A stretch of DNA of 64,000 nt from NCBI GenBank assembly GCA_947457075.1, contig CANGUG010000012.1, forward strand, positions 1-64,000. The letters run 5' to 3'. The notes under the pieces were generated by a model that made no database searches, was not told where the DNA came from, and saw only the letters and a program-made list of their open reading frames with translations. The position numbers and the translations under genes are program-made. Shown one piece after another: positions 8,939 through 18,631 of the stretch. Origin of the DNA: Bacteroidota bacterium (lineage in GTDB: Bacteria > Bacteroidota > Bacteroidia > Chitinophagales > Chitinophagaceae). Numbering within the stretch: position 1 is the stretch's first letter; each line of letters opens with the position of its first letter.

Positions 8939-9430
8939 ATGAAATTTTATCCGGCTTTAACATACCTATTAATCCCCTTTGCTATTTTACTAGGATTAAT
9001 GAATCTACTCTCATTGGCTTTTGTTTTCGTTAATCCAAGTGTATTAATTGTGGTCTTTGGCCTAACCTGTTTTACACTTTATGCATTTTCGAGCCTTCGT
9101 TTTTTAAACCAGGTTGTAAAAGGGGATCAAATTTTAACAACCAAGTTTAAAGATTGGATTAAAGTAAATGCCATTGTAAGTTTTGTACTATGCTTTATAT
9201 TTTTCTATGATGCCATATATGCATTAACTGCCAATAATGTTGAGCTAGCAAAAATGATAAAAGAAAACGTATTGCAACAACCGGGCATACCAAAGGAATA
9301 TACCCTTGACTTTTTCCTTTCAATGTTCAATGCTATTTATGTCCTTTTTTTAATTATTGGTATCATAGGTATAGTTCATACAACTATGACCTTTCGGTTA
9401 TTAAAGCGCCACTATACCATTACTGAATAA
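8939..9430 (+). CDS. Four-helix membrane protein, unknown
   Basis: The 163-aa product has four predicted membrane helices (about residues 8-30, 35-55, 73-95 and 127-150). A soluble loop between helices 3 and 4 contains NNVELAKMIKENVLQQPGIP. No catalytic motif is visible and I do not recognise the family. It lies 16 nt after aspS on the same strand and probably shares its transcript. The 99 nt that follow hold no clear terminator. Confidence 0.75.
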   Translation: MKFYPALTYLLIPFAILLGLMNLLSLAFVFVNPSVLIVVFGLTCFTLYAFSSLRFLNQVVKGDQILTTKFKDWIKVNAIVSFVLCFIFFYDAIYALTANNVELAKMIKENVLQQPGIPKEYTLDFFLSMFNAIYVLFLIIGIIGIVHTTMTFRLLKRHYTITE

Positions 9431-9529
9431 GTCATTTGATTCCTTAGTACAAAATAATTGAGCAGGCGTATTTATTTGAAATTTACTTTACCCACTCCTA
9501 TTAAGAAAGCCTTATTCAATAGATTGGGG

Positions 9530-10249
9530 TTAAGAAAATAAATTATACTTAAGGATACAATAAATGGCCCTAAATCCATCCTTCCAATTGATTTTTTTCC
9601 CTTCCGCATAAGTTCTGCCATAATAGGAAATACCTACTTCGTAAATTCTGATGTTATTAATCTTTGCAATTTTAGCAGTGACTTCTGGTTCAAAGCCAAA
9701 TCTTTTTTCGTTAAGCTGGATACCCTTAATGATATCTGTTTTGAAAAGCTTATAACAGGTTTCCATATCTGTTAAATTTAAATTGGTAAATAAATTAGAC
9801 AGAAAGGTTAAGAATTTGTTCCCTATAGTATGCCAGAAAAATAAAATTCTATGTGCTGATCCCCCTAAAAATCTTGACCCATACACTACATCGGCATAAC
9901 CATCCAATACAGGTTTCAAAAGGATGTTAAATTCATTAGGGTCATATTCCAAGTCGGCATCTTGTATGATCAGATACTCCCCTGTTGCACTTTTTATACC
10001 TGTATGTATCGCTGCTCCTTTGCCTGCATTTTTGGCATGTTCCACATATACAATTTCCGAAGAAGGATGCGCAGCCATTATTTTTTCAACTACTTCGCCA
10101 GTATTATCAGTAGAACAATCATTTACAACAATAATTTCTTTATTAATGTTATTGATCAATGATAAATGAATGAGTTTATCTAAAATATTTGATATCGTAG
10201 CTGCCTCATTGTAAGCTGGGACAATAATTGAAATTTTATTAATGATCAT
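9530..10249 (-). CDS. Family 2 glycosyltransferase (DPM1/polyprenyl-phosphate type)
   Basis: This 239-aa protein has the GT-A fold of dolichyl/undecaprenyl-phosphate sugar transferases: SIIVPAYNEAATI at the N-terminus, the nucleotide-binding VVNDCSTDNT, and the metal-binding motif QDADLEYDP. Further conserved stretches are YGSRFLGG, TDMETCYKLF and EPEVTAKIAK. No C-terminal membrane helices are present, so it is probably membrane-associated through its lipid substrate. It is divergent from a GT39 transferase (10364), and lipid-linked donor synthase plus GT39 transferase is a sensible functional pair. Confidence 0.92.
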   Translation of the reverse strand: MIINKISIIVPAYNEAATISNILDKLIHLSLINNINKEIIVVNDCSTDNTGEVVEKIMAAHPSSEIVYVEHAKNAGKGAAIHTGIKSATGEYLIIQDADLEYDPNEFNILLKPVLDGYADVVYGSRFLGGSAHRILFFWHTIGNKFLTFLSNLFTNLNLTDMETCYKLFKTDIIKGIQLNEKRFGFEPEVTAKIAKINNIRIYEVGISYYGRTYAEGKKINWKDGFRAIYCILKYNLFS

Positions 10250-10294
10250 TGGTATATTTATATAGCGTGTATTATATTTTCATTAAAATTATAA

Positions 10295-10302
10295 TATATT
10301 TG
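10295..10302 (+). promoter_or_regulatory. Putative -7 element for the GT39 gene
   Basis: TATATTTG matches TAnnTTTG, 61 nt upstream of the ATG at 10364, in the 114-nt divergent region between the two glycosyltransferase genes. Confidence 0.4.
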
Positions 10303-10363
10303 GAACAATATTAAAATTATTTCATAAAGGACGAATATTTAAGCCCGAAATTATAATCGACTA

Positions 10364-12034
10364 ATGATGAACAACAACAAAAGTGCTAGCCAACTATATT
10401 TGTATTATATACTTGCAAGTATCGTTATTTATATTTTGGGAAGCTTATTTATTCCATTAATTGAAATTGACTCCGTCCAATATGGAAATATTTGTAGAGA
10501 AATGCTGCAAACCAAAAGCTTTCTGCAAATTTTTGACCAAGGAAAGGATTATTTAGACAAACCTCCTTTTCTTTTTTGGGCTAGTACACTTAGTATGTAC
10601 CTGTTTGGAATGAATGATTTTGCCTTTAGATTGCCTTCCATCTTAATGGCTGTTATTGCCATTTATAGCACCTATAAATTTACATTACTGTATTACAAAA
10701 AAGAGATTGCTATATTATCCGCATTAGTTATTGCCAGTTCCCAAGCAATGTTTTTAATCACACATGATGTAAGGACCGATACCATGTTAATGTGCTGGGT
10801 AATTGTAGGGGTTTGGCAATTTGCTAGTTGGCTGCAAAATAAAAATTGGCTTTCATTCATTATCGCCTTTAGTGCTATTGGATTTGGAATGATGACCAAA
10901 GGACCCATTGCTTTTATGGTTCCTATATTTTCATTTGTTCCTCATTTAATTATTCATAAACAATATAAATTATTATTTAGATGGGAGTATCTAGTAGGAT
11001 TGGTCATTATCCTACTATTATTACTCCCCATGGACATTGGTTTGTACCAACAATTTGATTTGCATCCCGAAAAAGTAATGTACGGCAAGACTGGGACTTC
11101 AGGCTTACGTTTTTTTTATTGGACACAGAGTTTTGGCCGAATCACCGGAGAAAGTATATGGCATGAAAATGACAGCATCACTTTTTTATTTGAAAATTTA
11201 TTGTGGGGATTTTTACCTTGGACCTTGTTCTTTGTGATAGGACTACTTGCTGAAGTATATAAAATAATTAAAAATAAATTTAAAATCAAAAGTAGTCATG
11301 AATGGATTACCCTGCCTGGTTTTTTAATTACCTATTTGGCATTGGGCAGCAGTAGATACCAGCTACCTCATTATATATATGTTGTTTTACCTTTTATATC
11401 CATCATTACAGCTAAGTGCATTTATAATATTACCATTAAAGAAAATAATGGGAATTGTAACAAAGTATTAAGCATTGTCCATTTTGTTATATTTAGTATC
11501 CTATTAGCCTTACTAGTTTATTTAATGTTTGTCCCTTTCAATACAAATAAACTGCTTATTACCCTTTTATTGTTTGTTGCAGCAATCATTTTTGCAATTA
11601 TTCTTTATTTTAACAACAATACTATACCTAAAATTTTACATTTTGGATTATTTTCCATTTTGACCACTAATTTATTTTTAAATGTATTTTTTTATCCTAA
11701 ACTATTAGAGTATCAACTAGGAAATAAAGTAACTAAATATATCAATGAGGAAAAGATTGATAAATCAAATTTCTATTTATATAAAATAACCGACTCTAGA
11801 AGCTTAGATTTCTATAGTAATTATACTTATAAAAATATCGAAGACTTAACTGCTTCAAAAAAGGGAGATTTTATTTTAATTGAAGATAAAAATACACCAG
11901 ACAGCCTTCTGATTCATTTTAATAAAATAACTTCTATCGCTAGTTTCCATGTGAGTACATTAACGGGTGAATTTTTAAACCCCGCTACCAGAGACAGTGC
12001 AGTTGACCACTTTTACATATTGAAAAAAAAGTAA
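10364..12034 (+). CDS. Family 39 glycosyltransferase (ArnT/PMT-like)
   Basis: This 556-aa polytopic protein has about 11-12 membrane helices and the ArnT-like N-terminal signature: an acidic residue in the first periplasmic loop (IEIDSVQYGNICREML), then YLDKPPFLFWAS, and FRLPSILMAV. A periplasmic C-terminal domain follows (about residues 465-556). Enzymes of this group move a sugar from a polyprenyl phosphate donor to lipid A, protein or another acceptor at the periplasmic face. The adjacent GT2 gene could make the donor. The acceptor cannot be told from sequence. The first ATG is followed directly by a second, so the start is uncertain by one residue. Confidence 0.88.
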   Translation: MMNNNKSASQLYLYYILASIVIYILGSLFIPLIEIDSVQYGNICREMLQTKSFLQIFDQGKDYLDKPPFLFWASTLSMYLFGMNDFAFRLPSILMAVIAIYSTYKFTLLYYKKEIAILSALVIASSQAMFLITHDVRTDTMLMCWVIVGVWQFASWLQNKNWLSFIIAFSAIGFGMMTKGPIAFMVPIFSFVPHLIIHKQYKLLFRWEYLVGLVIILLLLLPMDIGLYQQFDLHPEKVMYGKTGTSGLRFFYWTQSFGRITGESIWHENDSITFLFENLLWGFLPWTLFFVIGLLAEVYKIIKNKFKIKSSHEWITLPGFLITYLALGSSRYQLPHYIYVVLPFISIITAKCIYNITIKENNGNCNKVLSIVHFVIFSILLALLVYLMFVPFNTNKLLITLLLFVAAIIFAIILYFNNNTIPKILHFGLFSILTTNLFLNVFFYPKLLEYQLGNKVTKYINEEKIDKSNFYLYKITDSRSLDFYSNYTYKNIEDLTASKKGDFILIEDKNTPDSLLIHFNKITSIASFHVSTLTGEFLNPATRDSAVDHFYILKKK

Positions 12035-12091
12035 ATGCAAATATTGTAATTTTACCGAGCAAAGTATAAGCAAAGCCTTAAATTTGAGTAT

Positions 12092-12553
12092 ATGTCAACA
12101 ACTACTACCCTTCAATGGAGTACGAAACATTTTTCCGCCCTCACTGTGGACGAGCTATATGCTATTTTAAGATTAAGAAGTGAAGTGTTTGTTGTTGAAC
12201 AAAATTGCGTGTTTTTAGACATGGACAATAACGACCAAATAGCCTATCATACAATGGGCTGGATGAATGGCGAATTAATCGCTAGCACAAGACTATTTGA
12301 TGTTAATCAAAGTTACCCGGGCTACCAAAGTATTGGACGCGTTGTTGGATCCCCAAAACACCGAGGGATAGGTGCAGGCAAGGCACTTATGCAATATTCC
12401 ATTGCCGAATGTGAAAGGTTATTTGGCAAACATCCTATTAAAATTGGTGCTCAACTTTACTTAAAAAAGTTTTACAACGAGCAGGGCTTTGAACAAGCTG
12501 GCGAAATGTATTATGAGGACGATATTGAACATATCCCCATGATTCGTCACTAA
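12092..12553 (+). CDS. GNAT N-acetyltransferase, ElaA family
   Basis: This 153-aa protein matches the ElaA branch of acetyl-CoA-dependent N-acetyltransferases. It shows YAILRLRSEVFVVEQ near the N-terminus, the core strand LIASTRLF, and the acetyl-CoA pyrophosphate-binding region IGRVVGSPKHRGIGAGKALM (R/Q-x-x-G-x-G/A). The tail QLYLKKFYNEQGFEQAGEMY is also typical. The acceptor substrate is unknown for the family. Its stop overlaps by 4 nt the stop of the convergent DUF5686 gene. Confidence 0.9.
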   Translation: MSTTTTLQWSTKHFSALTVDELYAILRLRSEVFVVEQNCVFLDMDNNDQIAYHTMGWMNGELIASTRLFDVNQSYPGYQSIGRVVGSPKHRGIGAGKALMQYSIAECERLFGKHPIKIGAQLYLKKFYNEQGFEQAGEMYYEDDIEHIPMIRH

Positions 12554-15000
12554 AGTAATTTATAAGAAAATTTAATCCCCTGTGTATTGGGGCCATTTTG
12601 CAAATATCCATTTACAAAATCTATACGAATTAGTTTAAATATTTTCTCAACTGAGACAAATGTTTCAAGATAATTTGGCTTCCCATTTACATTTAAGGTA
12701 TTGGCACCTAGTACAAAAAACCAATTTAGCTTTTTAAACACTGGTATTTTATTTGAAATAAAGCCATTCAAATGATACTCAAAATGGGACTCGGTGTAAA
12801 GGGAAGCTGTATTACTAAAAGTATAATAAGGCAATAACTGAAATCCATTCATATAGTTATTATTAATCGCAATCTCATTCCCTAAATAGTGTTGAAAATC
12901 GGGCGCAAATACTTGGTTTGCATTAGAAAAGCCTCCCACAATGAATTTAGCATCTAATTTGCCGTATAATTTTAAGTTTAAATTTTGTGTTGCAGTTAAG
13001 CGCCATTTCATAAAGTCAACATTACTTCCCAATATAGAAGGTAAGCCAGTAGCGACATTAAAATTAAGTGTAGGATATTTTGACCCCAAATTAATCAAAC
13101 GATCAGGTAATTCGAGGTATCGGGAAAAAGGCCTCCAAGTAACATTAAAATTAAGCACTAAGGACGTATGGGGGACTATATTGGCGTTCATTAAGGTAGT
13201 AGGATAATTCGGCGTAAATACTTTATCCTTTAGCTTTAAAACTACATTGTCCATTGGTTTTCGATTTTGATACTGCACACCAACAGCGGCATCAATACCT
13301 TGTCCAAAAGTTTGACCATACCTTATTTTAAAATAGGAGGCTTCATAAGTTTTCATATCATTTCGGCCCCAAATATATCCGCCTAACGAATTCAAAAATT
13401 CAGAAATAGGATTGTTGTTATTGAACTGGAAAACGGTATTTCCAAATCCTACATTCAAAAAGGACCGTGATTTTGTTGGAAATGTATAATTTGTGATTAG
13501 CTCTCCATACAATTTCTCCTTTTTCAAACCATACCTTAGCACTGGATTTATTTCCAAGCGATTGTACTTTTTAAATTGTTGGGTGTAAGTCATTCCAAAA
13601 TTCATTACACGGCCTTCTGCTGGATTAAAATAACTAGGATAAAGCGTTAGCAAAGGATTAAATCTGAGGAATGTTTTTTTAGATTGAATACTGTAATTAT
13701 AGCCTGTTATCAATACATTGAACAATTTAGGCCTATTCCTAACCCTATCCACACTATCCAGATAGGCTGGGGTTGACCTTAATTTTTCCAGACTATCCTT
13801 TTTAATATAATCTAATGCTTCATTTGGCAGTAAGGCAATAGGACGGTTACTATCCCAAAATTCTATTGATTTTTTATTGGAGCTGTCTAAATACTTAATT
13901 ACAACATTACTGAAATACTTGGGGTCAAAAATTTTATTAATCTCATACTTATTATATACTTGCAAAAAGCTACCATAAAACTTAAACCCTAAAAAACTAC
14001 CTGCAACATTACTCACTTGTTGTTTTACCACCCATTGATTGTTGATTTGCATATAAATTTGTTCATAGCTCACGGTATCCACCAACTGCAACTGCTGCTC
14101 CTTTATTAAATTTAACTGAACACTATGTATGTTCCAACGTCCATCAATAATAGTAATATATCCGGTAAATAAAGGCTCTTGCTTTCGCCTAGGGGTAACT
14201 TTAATTCTACAAATCTCAAGGCCATTTTCATAAAAAGAGCCCATGTATTTATATTTATAGTAATTCAACGCATTGTCTGCGATGGGTGAAATAAATCCTC
14301 TTGGATTTAAGGCATTATTTACATCAATGATATTTTCATAAAATGAAATAATAGAAGGATTGCCAAATCCAAATCCATCATTACTTCCACTCACTTTAGT
14401 TGAAGTAATTTCCACTTTTCTTTGATTGTCTCTAATGGAATAATCCGCAAAAGTTTCTGATAAATACAACAACTTTGCCTTACTTGTATCACCATCCTCA
14501 AAGTCAACGGTATCCCCTAAAAATTTACTGGGATAATCCCTTAATTGTAATTGCCCTTTTAAATATACCTGACATTTAAAATTATTAAACTCCTTTAAAT
14601 AAGTGGGACGCTTTTTTATTGCGTTTCGGATTATCTCATAGGCTGGGTCTTCTGCTTTATTGGAGACAACCACTTCTTTTAATTCATAGGATTGTTCTTC
14701 TAATACAAAATTTAAAGTGGTTGAATTATCCTCGATTTTTATTTTTTGTTCATTAATATTGAATCCTATACTTTGGCAGACAACAATATATTCTCCTTTG
14801 CCTAATTGTAAACTGTACTGTCCCTTACTATTTGCCGTAGTACCAATAGTTGTTTTTTTGACCATAATGGAAGCGTAAGGTATTTCCTTACCGTTCCTAT
14901 CTTTCACCGTCCCTTGCAATGTATTGGCATGGGTAACCACTGTGTAAAATAGGCCAAACACGATTAATATATAAACACGAAACAATAAAATATTTTTCAC
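12550..15000 (-). CDS. DUF5686 outer-membrane protein with carboxypeptidase-regulatory-like domain
   Basis: The 816-aa product has a signal peptide (residues 1-25, ending near THANT). An N-terminal CarboxypepD_reg-like beta domain follows (LQGTVKDRNGKEIPYASIMV, residues 28-105). Then comes the DUF5686 body with AYEIIRNAIKKRPTYLKEFNNF, a stretch I recall from that family. The C-terminal half consists of amphipathic beta strands and ends in GIKFSYKLL, consistent with an outer-membrane barrel. The layout resembles TonB-associated proteins, but no plug domain is seen. Function is unknown. It lies 68 nt downstream of uvrA on the same strand. Confidence 0.85.
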   Translation of the reverse strand: MKNILLFRVYILIVFGLFYTVVTHANTLQGTVKDRNGKEIPYASIMVKKTTIGTTANSKGQYSLQLGKGEYIVVCQSIGFNINEQKIKIEDNSTTLNFVLEEQSYELKEVVVSNKAEDPAYEIIRNAIKKRPTYLKEFNNFKCQVYLKGQLQLRDYPSKFLGDTVDFEDGDTSKAKLLYLSETFADYSIRDNQRKVEITSTKVSGSNDGFGFGNPSIISFYENIIDVNNALNPRGFISPIADNALNYYKYKYMGSFYENGLEICRIKVTPRRKQEPLFTGYITIIDGRWNIHSVQLNLIKEQQLQLVDTVSYEQIYMQINNQWVVKQQVSNVAGSFLGFKFYGSFLQVYNKYEINKIFDPKYFSNVVIKYLDSSNKKSIEFWDSNRPIALLPNEALDYIKKDSLEKLRSTPAYLDSVDRVRNRPKLFNVLITGYNYSIQSKKTFLRFNPLLTLYPSYFNPAEGRVMNFGMTYTQQFKKYNRLEINPVLRYGLKKEKLYGELITNYTFPTKSRSFLNVGFGNTVFQFNNNNPISEFLNSLGGYIWGRNDMKTYEASYFKIRYGQTFGQGIDAAVGVQYQNRKPMDNVVLKLKDKVFTPNYPTTLMNANIVPHTSLVLNFNVTWRPFSRYLELPDRLINLGSKYPTLNFNVATGLPSILGSNVDFMKWRLTATQNLNLKLYGKLDAKFIVGGFSNANQVFAPDFQHYLGNEIAINNNYMNGFQLLPYYTFSNTASLYTESHFEYHLNGFISNKIPVFKKLNWFFVLGANTLNVNGKPNYLETFVSVEKIFKLIRIDFVNGYLQNGPNTQGIKFSYKLL

Positions 15001-15068
15001 AACTGTACCAATTATTTAACTATTAAAACGATTTTTATTGACTTTTGTTACAATGTCCATAATGCCGC

Positions 15069-17906
15069 TTAGTTCATTTCTACAGCCAAATACTTGGCGG
15101 TATGAGACTTTGATTTTTTAACCATTTCCTCCGGCGTACCTACGAATTGTATTACGCCACCCCCACTCCCCCCTTCGGGTCCAAGATCAATAATATGATC
15201 CGCTACTTTTATCACATCCATATTGTGTTCAATCACTAATACGGTATTTCCTCGCTCAACCAATCTATCTAATACACCTATTAGTAATTTAATGTCTTGA
15301 AAATGTAATCCTGTGGTGGGTTCATCTAAAATATAAAAGGTTTTACCGGTATCTTTTTTACCTAACTCTGTGGCGAGTTTCACCCGCTGCGCTTCCCCTC
15401 CGCTTAAAGTCACCGCGGACTGTCCCAAGGTAATATACCCCAAGCCAACTTCTTGAAGCACTTTAACCTTTCTATAAATAAAGGGTACTGCCTGAAAAAA
15501 TTCACAGGCTTCCTCCACCGTCATATTTAACACATCACTGATTGACTTTCCTTTATACCTTATTTCCAAAGTTTCTCGATTGTACCTTTTTCCTCCGCAC
15601 TTTTCACAATGCACATATACATCTGGCAGAAAGTTCATTTCAATCACCCGCATTCCTCCCCCTTCACAAACCTCACATCTTCCCCCTTTTACATTAAAAG
15701 AAAAACGTCCTGCTTGATAGCCTCTAATTTTAGCTTCAGGTACCGATGCAAAAAGTGTTCTAATATCGGTGAAAAAGCCGCAATAAGTGGCTGGATTACT
15801 TCTAGGCGTGCGTCCAATAGGTGATTGATCAATTTCAATTACCTTATCAATATGCTCCAAACCCGTTACCTTGCTATATGGCATTGGTTTTGTTTTGCTA
15901 TGATAACAATACTGTGATAAAATTGGATATAAGGTTTCATTCACTAAAGTGGACTTGCCACTTCCACTCACACCAGAAACCACAATAAATTTTCCTAAAG
16001 GAAATTCACAATCCACTTTGCGCAATGTGTTTCCTGTGGCTCCTTTTATTGTAATTACTTTTCCATTTCCTTTTCTTCGTTCTGCAGGCACTTCAATCAT
16101 TTTTTTACCCGCTAAATACAAGGCGGTTTCCGACTTTGATTTTATGATTTCTTTGGGCGTGCCCTGCGCTACAATATGCCCACCATGAATACCTGCACGC
16201 GGACCAATATCCACTAAATAGTCTGATGCCATCATAATATCCTTATCATGTTCTACCACCAATACCGTATTGCCAATATCCCTTAATTGTTTCAATGCAG
16301 TAATCAATCGCTGATTATCCCTTTGGTGTAATCCAATACTAGGCTCATCCAAAATATAAGTAATGCCTTGTAATTGGGACCCAATTTGGGTAGCCAACCT
16401 AATTCTTTGAGACTCTCCTCCGCTCAATGACTTGGATGGACGGCTTAGGGATAGATAGGACAAACCCACATTCATCAAAAAAGAAATACGGTCATCAATT
16501 TCTTTTAAAATACCCGATGCAATTTGCGTATCTTTTTTATCCAGCTTAGCAGGTAATTGTAAAAACCATTTTTGTAAATCATCTAAATGCATTTCGTTTA
16601 ATGCAGCAATATTTACATTGTTTACTTTAAACCATAAGCTTTCCTTTCTCAATTTAGAACCACCACAAGCTGAACAAGTATTTAATTCCATAAATCCTTC
16701 TACCCATCCTTTTAAATGATCGGTACTTTGGGAGGAAGTAAACCAACGTTTTAACATGGAAACAATGCCTTCATAACTTCCAGTGTATGTGTCAGGTATG
16801 TTTTCATCGTCTAAATCCAAGTCCAATGAACTAGTAATATTTTGATCTCCAAATAAAATTAAATCCAACTGTTCCTTGGTTAAATCCTTTAAAGGTTTAT
16901 CCAAACTAATTTTATGTTTACGCGCAAATTGTTTTACCTGCGTGAATACACTTGCCTCCCTCGCTTCCCCCAATGGCTCAATGCCTCCTGCATTAATGCT
17001 TAAGGTTTTATCAGGCATTATTAAGTTCAAATCAATAGCATACACATTGCCCAATCCCTTACACACAGGACAGGCTCCATAAGGACTGTTAAATGAAAAA
17101 CTATTGGGAGAGGGTTCCTCATAACTTAACCCTGTTTCCAAACACATTAATTGTTTTGAATATTGAACAATTTTTGTTTTTCCCTCTTCCAATAAAAACA
17201 GCAGATCATTGCCCATTTTTAAACATTGCGCCACACTTTCCCCAAGTCTGGTTTTCATCGCATCAGTAACCGGGATACGATCCACGACTATTTCAATATC
17301 ATGAATTTTGTAGCGATCCACCTGAAACTTAGGCCTTAATTCAATTATTTCACCATCTACCCTCGCCTTTACAAATCCTTTTTTACGAATTTCTTCAAAT
17401 AATTCTCTATAATGTCCTTTACGTCCTCGAACCACAGGTGCTAATAAATTAATTTTTTGGTCCTTGAACTTGGTGAAAATATTTTGGATAATCTCTGCTT
17501 CAGAAAACTTAACCATGGGCTTGCCAGTATGATAACTATAAGCCTTTCCGATTCTGGCATACAATAATCTCAAAAAATCATACAATTCTGTTACCGTACC
17601 CACCGTGGACCTCGGATTTTTATTGGTAGTTTTTTGCTCAATGGCAATAACAGGAGAAAGGCCCGTAATTTGATCCACATCGGGACGTTCCATATCGCCC
17701 ATAAATTGACGGGCATAGGCACTAAAACTTTCCATATACCTTCGTTGCCCCTCATTGTATAAGGTATCAAAAGCTAGGGAGGACTTGCCACTACCACTCA
17801 CTCCGGTAAATACCACCAGCTGGTTTTTGGGTATCGAAATATCAAAATTCTTTAAATTATGCTCTCTGGCACCTACTACTTTTATTTGGTCTTTTTCTTT
17901 GCTCAT
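15069..17906 (-). CDS. uvrA: Excinuclease ABC subunit A
   Basis: UvrA recognises bulky DNA lesions in nucleotide excision repair. The 945-aa protein has two ABC ATPase modules: the first P-loop is GVSGSGKSSLAFDTLY (Lys41) and the second GVSGSGKSTLVNETLYP, with signature motifs SLSGGESQRIRLA and TLSGGEAQRVKLA. Zinc-binding Cys clusters are visible (CPVCKGLG; TCSACGG; CEVCEGGG with a later CEKCGGKRYN). The UvrB-interacting insertion (ATYCGFFTDIRTLFA region) is present. The length and N-terminus (IKVVGAREHNLKNFD) are standard. No LexA-like operator was recognised upstream. Confidence 0.98.
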   Translation of the reverse strand: MSKEKDQIKVVGAREHNLKNFDISIPKNQLVVFTGVSGSGKSSLAFDTLYNEGQRRYMESFSAYARQFMGDMERPDVDQITGLSPVIAIEQKTTNKNPRSTVGTVTELYDFLRLLYARIGKAYSYHTGKPMVKFSEAEIIQNIFTKFKDQKINLLAPVVRGRKGHYRELFEEIRKKGFVKARVDGEIIELRPKFQVDRYKIHDIEIVVDRIPVTDAMKTRLGESVAQCLKMGNDLLFLLEEGKTKIVQYSKQLMCLETGLSYEEPSPNSFSFNSPYGACPVCKGLGNVYAIDLNLIMPDKTLSINAGGIEPLGEAREASVFTQVKQFARKHKISLDKPLKDLTKEQLDLILFGDQNITSSLDLDLDDENIPDTYTGSYEGIVSMLKRWFTSSQSTDHLKGWVEGFMELNTCSACGGSKLRKESLWFKVNNVNIAALNEMHLDDLQKWFLQLPAKLDKKDTQIASGILKEIDDRISFLMNVGLSYLSLSRPSKSLSGGESQRIRLATQIGSQLQGITYILDEPSIGLHQRDNQRLITALKQLRDIGNTVLVVEHDKDIMMASDYLVDIGPRAGIHGGHIVAQGTPKEIIKSKSETALYLAGKKMIEVPAERRKGNGKVITIKGATGNTLRKVDCEFPLGKFIVVSGVSGSGKSTLVNETLYPILSQYCYHSKTKPMPYSKVTGLEHIDKVIEIDQSPIGRTPRSNPATYCGFFTDIRTLFASVPEAKIRGYQAGRFSFNVKGGRCEVCEGGGMRVIEMNFLPDVYVHCEKCGGKRYNRETLEIRYKGKSISDVLNMTVEEACEFFQAVPFIYRKVKVLQEVGLGYITLGQSAVTLSGGEAQRVKLATELGKKDTGKTFYILDEPTTGLHFQDIKLLIGVLDRLVERGNTVLVIEHNMDVIKVADHIIDLGPEGGSGGGVIQFVGTPEEMVKKSKSHTAKYLAVEMN

Positions 17907-18004
17907 GGGTAATTGTAAAGTTATAACAAGGATTTAAATAATTAGTTGACAATAAGCTATAAACATTCTGTATTTTTAGGTGCAAATAAGCCTTCATTCC
18001 AAGT

Positions 18005-18631
18005 ATGTACTCCATTATTAGCAAACCTTTTAAAATTGCCTTTATACTTTGCTTAGCTATTGCCCTTCCGCTATTCCTAAGTGCCTACCTTTATTCCAGA
18101 GAAAGCGTTTTTTTATGGCTAAATGGAGATTTGGGTAAAATGGGTGATTTTAGCTTTGTTTCTTTTAGTTTACTCGCTGAAGGCTGGATGTGGATCCCCT
18201 ATTTTATACTGCTTTTTGGTTGGTTTAAAAAAGACCACCTTTTTATATTATTGAACTTTTTAATTTCTACCCTACTCACCCAATTGCCTAAAAACTTATT
18301 TTGGGATCAATTAAGTAGGCCTATGGCAAGTGGTATCCCCCATGACCAAATTCATACAGTGAAGGGCGTGACGTTAAATATGTGGAATAGTTTTCCATCT
18401 GGTCATACCGCTACCGCTTTTACAATTTATTTGGTAACGGTATTTTTCTTTCCAAAAAAGGAAATAGTGATATTAGGTGCATTTTATGCCATAGCTTGTG
18501 GATACTCCCGGGTATATTTAGCACAGCATTTCCCTTTAGATGTTGCGGGAGGTATTGTTGTTGCATTAATCACTGTTTCAATTAGTATTTATATCAGAAA
18601 AAAAGATACCGATGTTAAAAAAATTAAATAG
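18005..18631 (+). CDS. PAP2-family phosphatase
   Basis: This 208-aa membrane protein has about six helices and all three PAP2 acid-phosphatase motifs: a K-RP motif (KNLFWDQLSRP, with slightly longer spacing than the usual K-x6-RP), PSGHT (in WNSFPSGHTATAF), and SRVYLAQHFPLDV. Such enzymes dephosphorylate lipid phosphates such as undecaprenyl pyrophosphate or phosphatidate at the outer face of the membrane. It overlaps the next gene by 20 nt. A possible promoter upstream pairs TTG (17946) with TATTTTTA (17971). Confidence 0.9.
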   Translation: MYSIISKPFKIAFILCLAIALPLFLSAYLYSRESVFLWLNGDLGKMGDFSFVSFSLLAEGWMWIPYFILLFGWFKKDHLFILLNFLISTLLTQLPKNLFWDQLSRPMASGIPHDQIHTVKGVTLNMWNSFPSGHTATAFTIYLVTVFFFPKKEIVILGAFYAIACGYSRVYLAQHFPLDVAGGIVVALITVSISIYIRKKDTDVKKIK

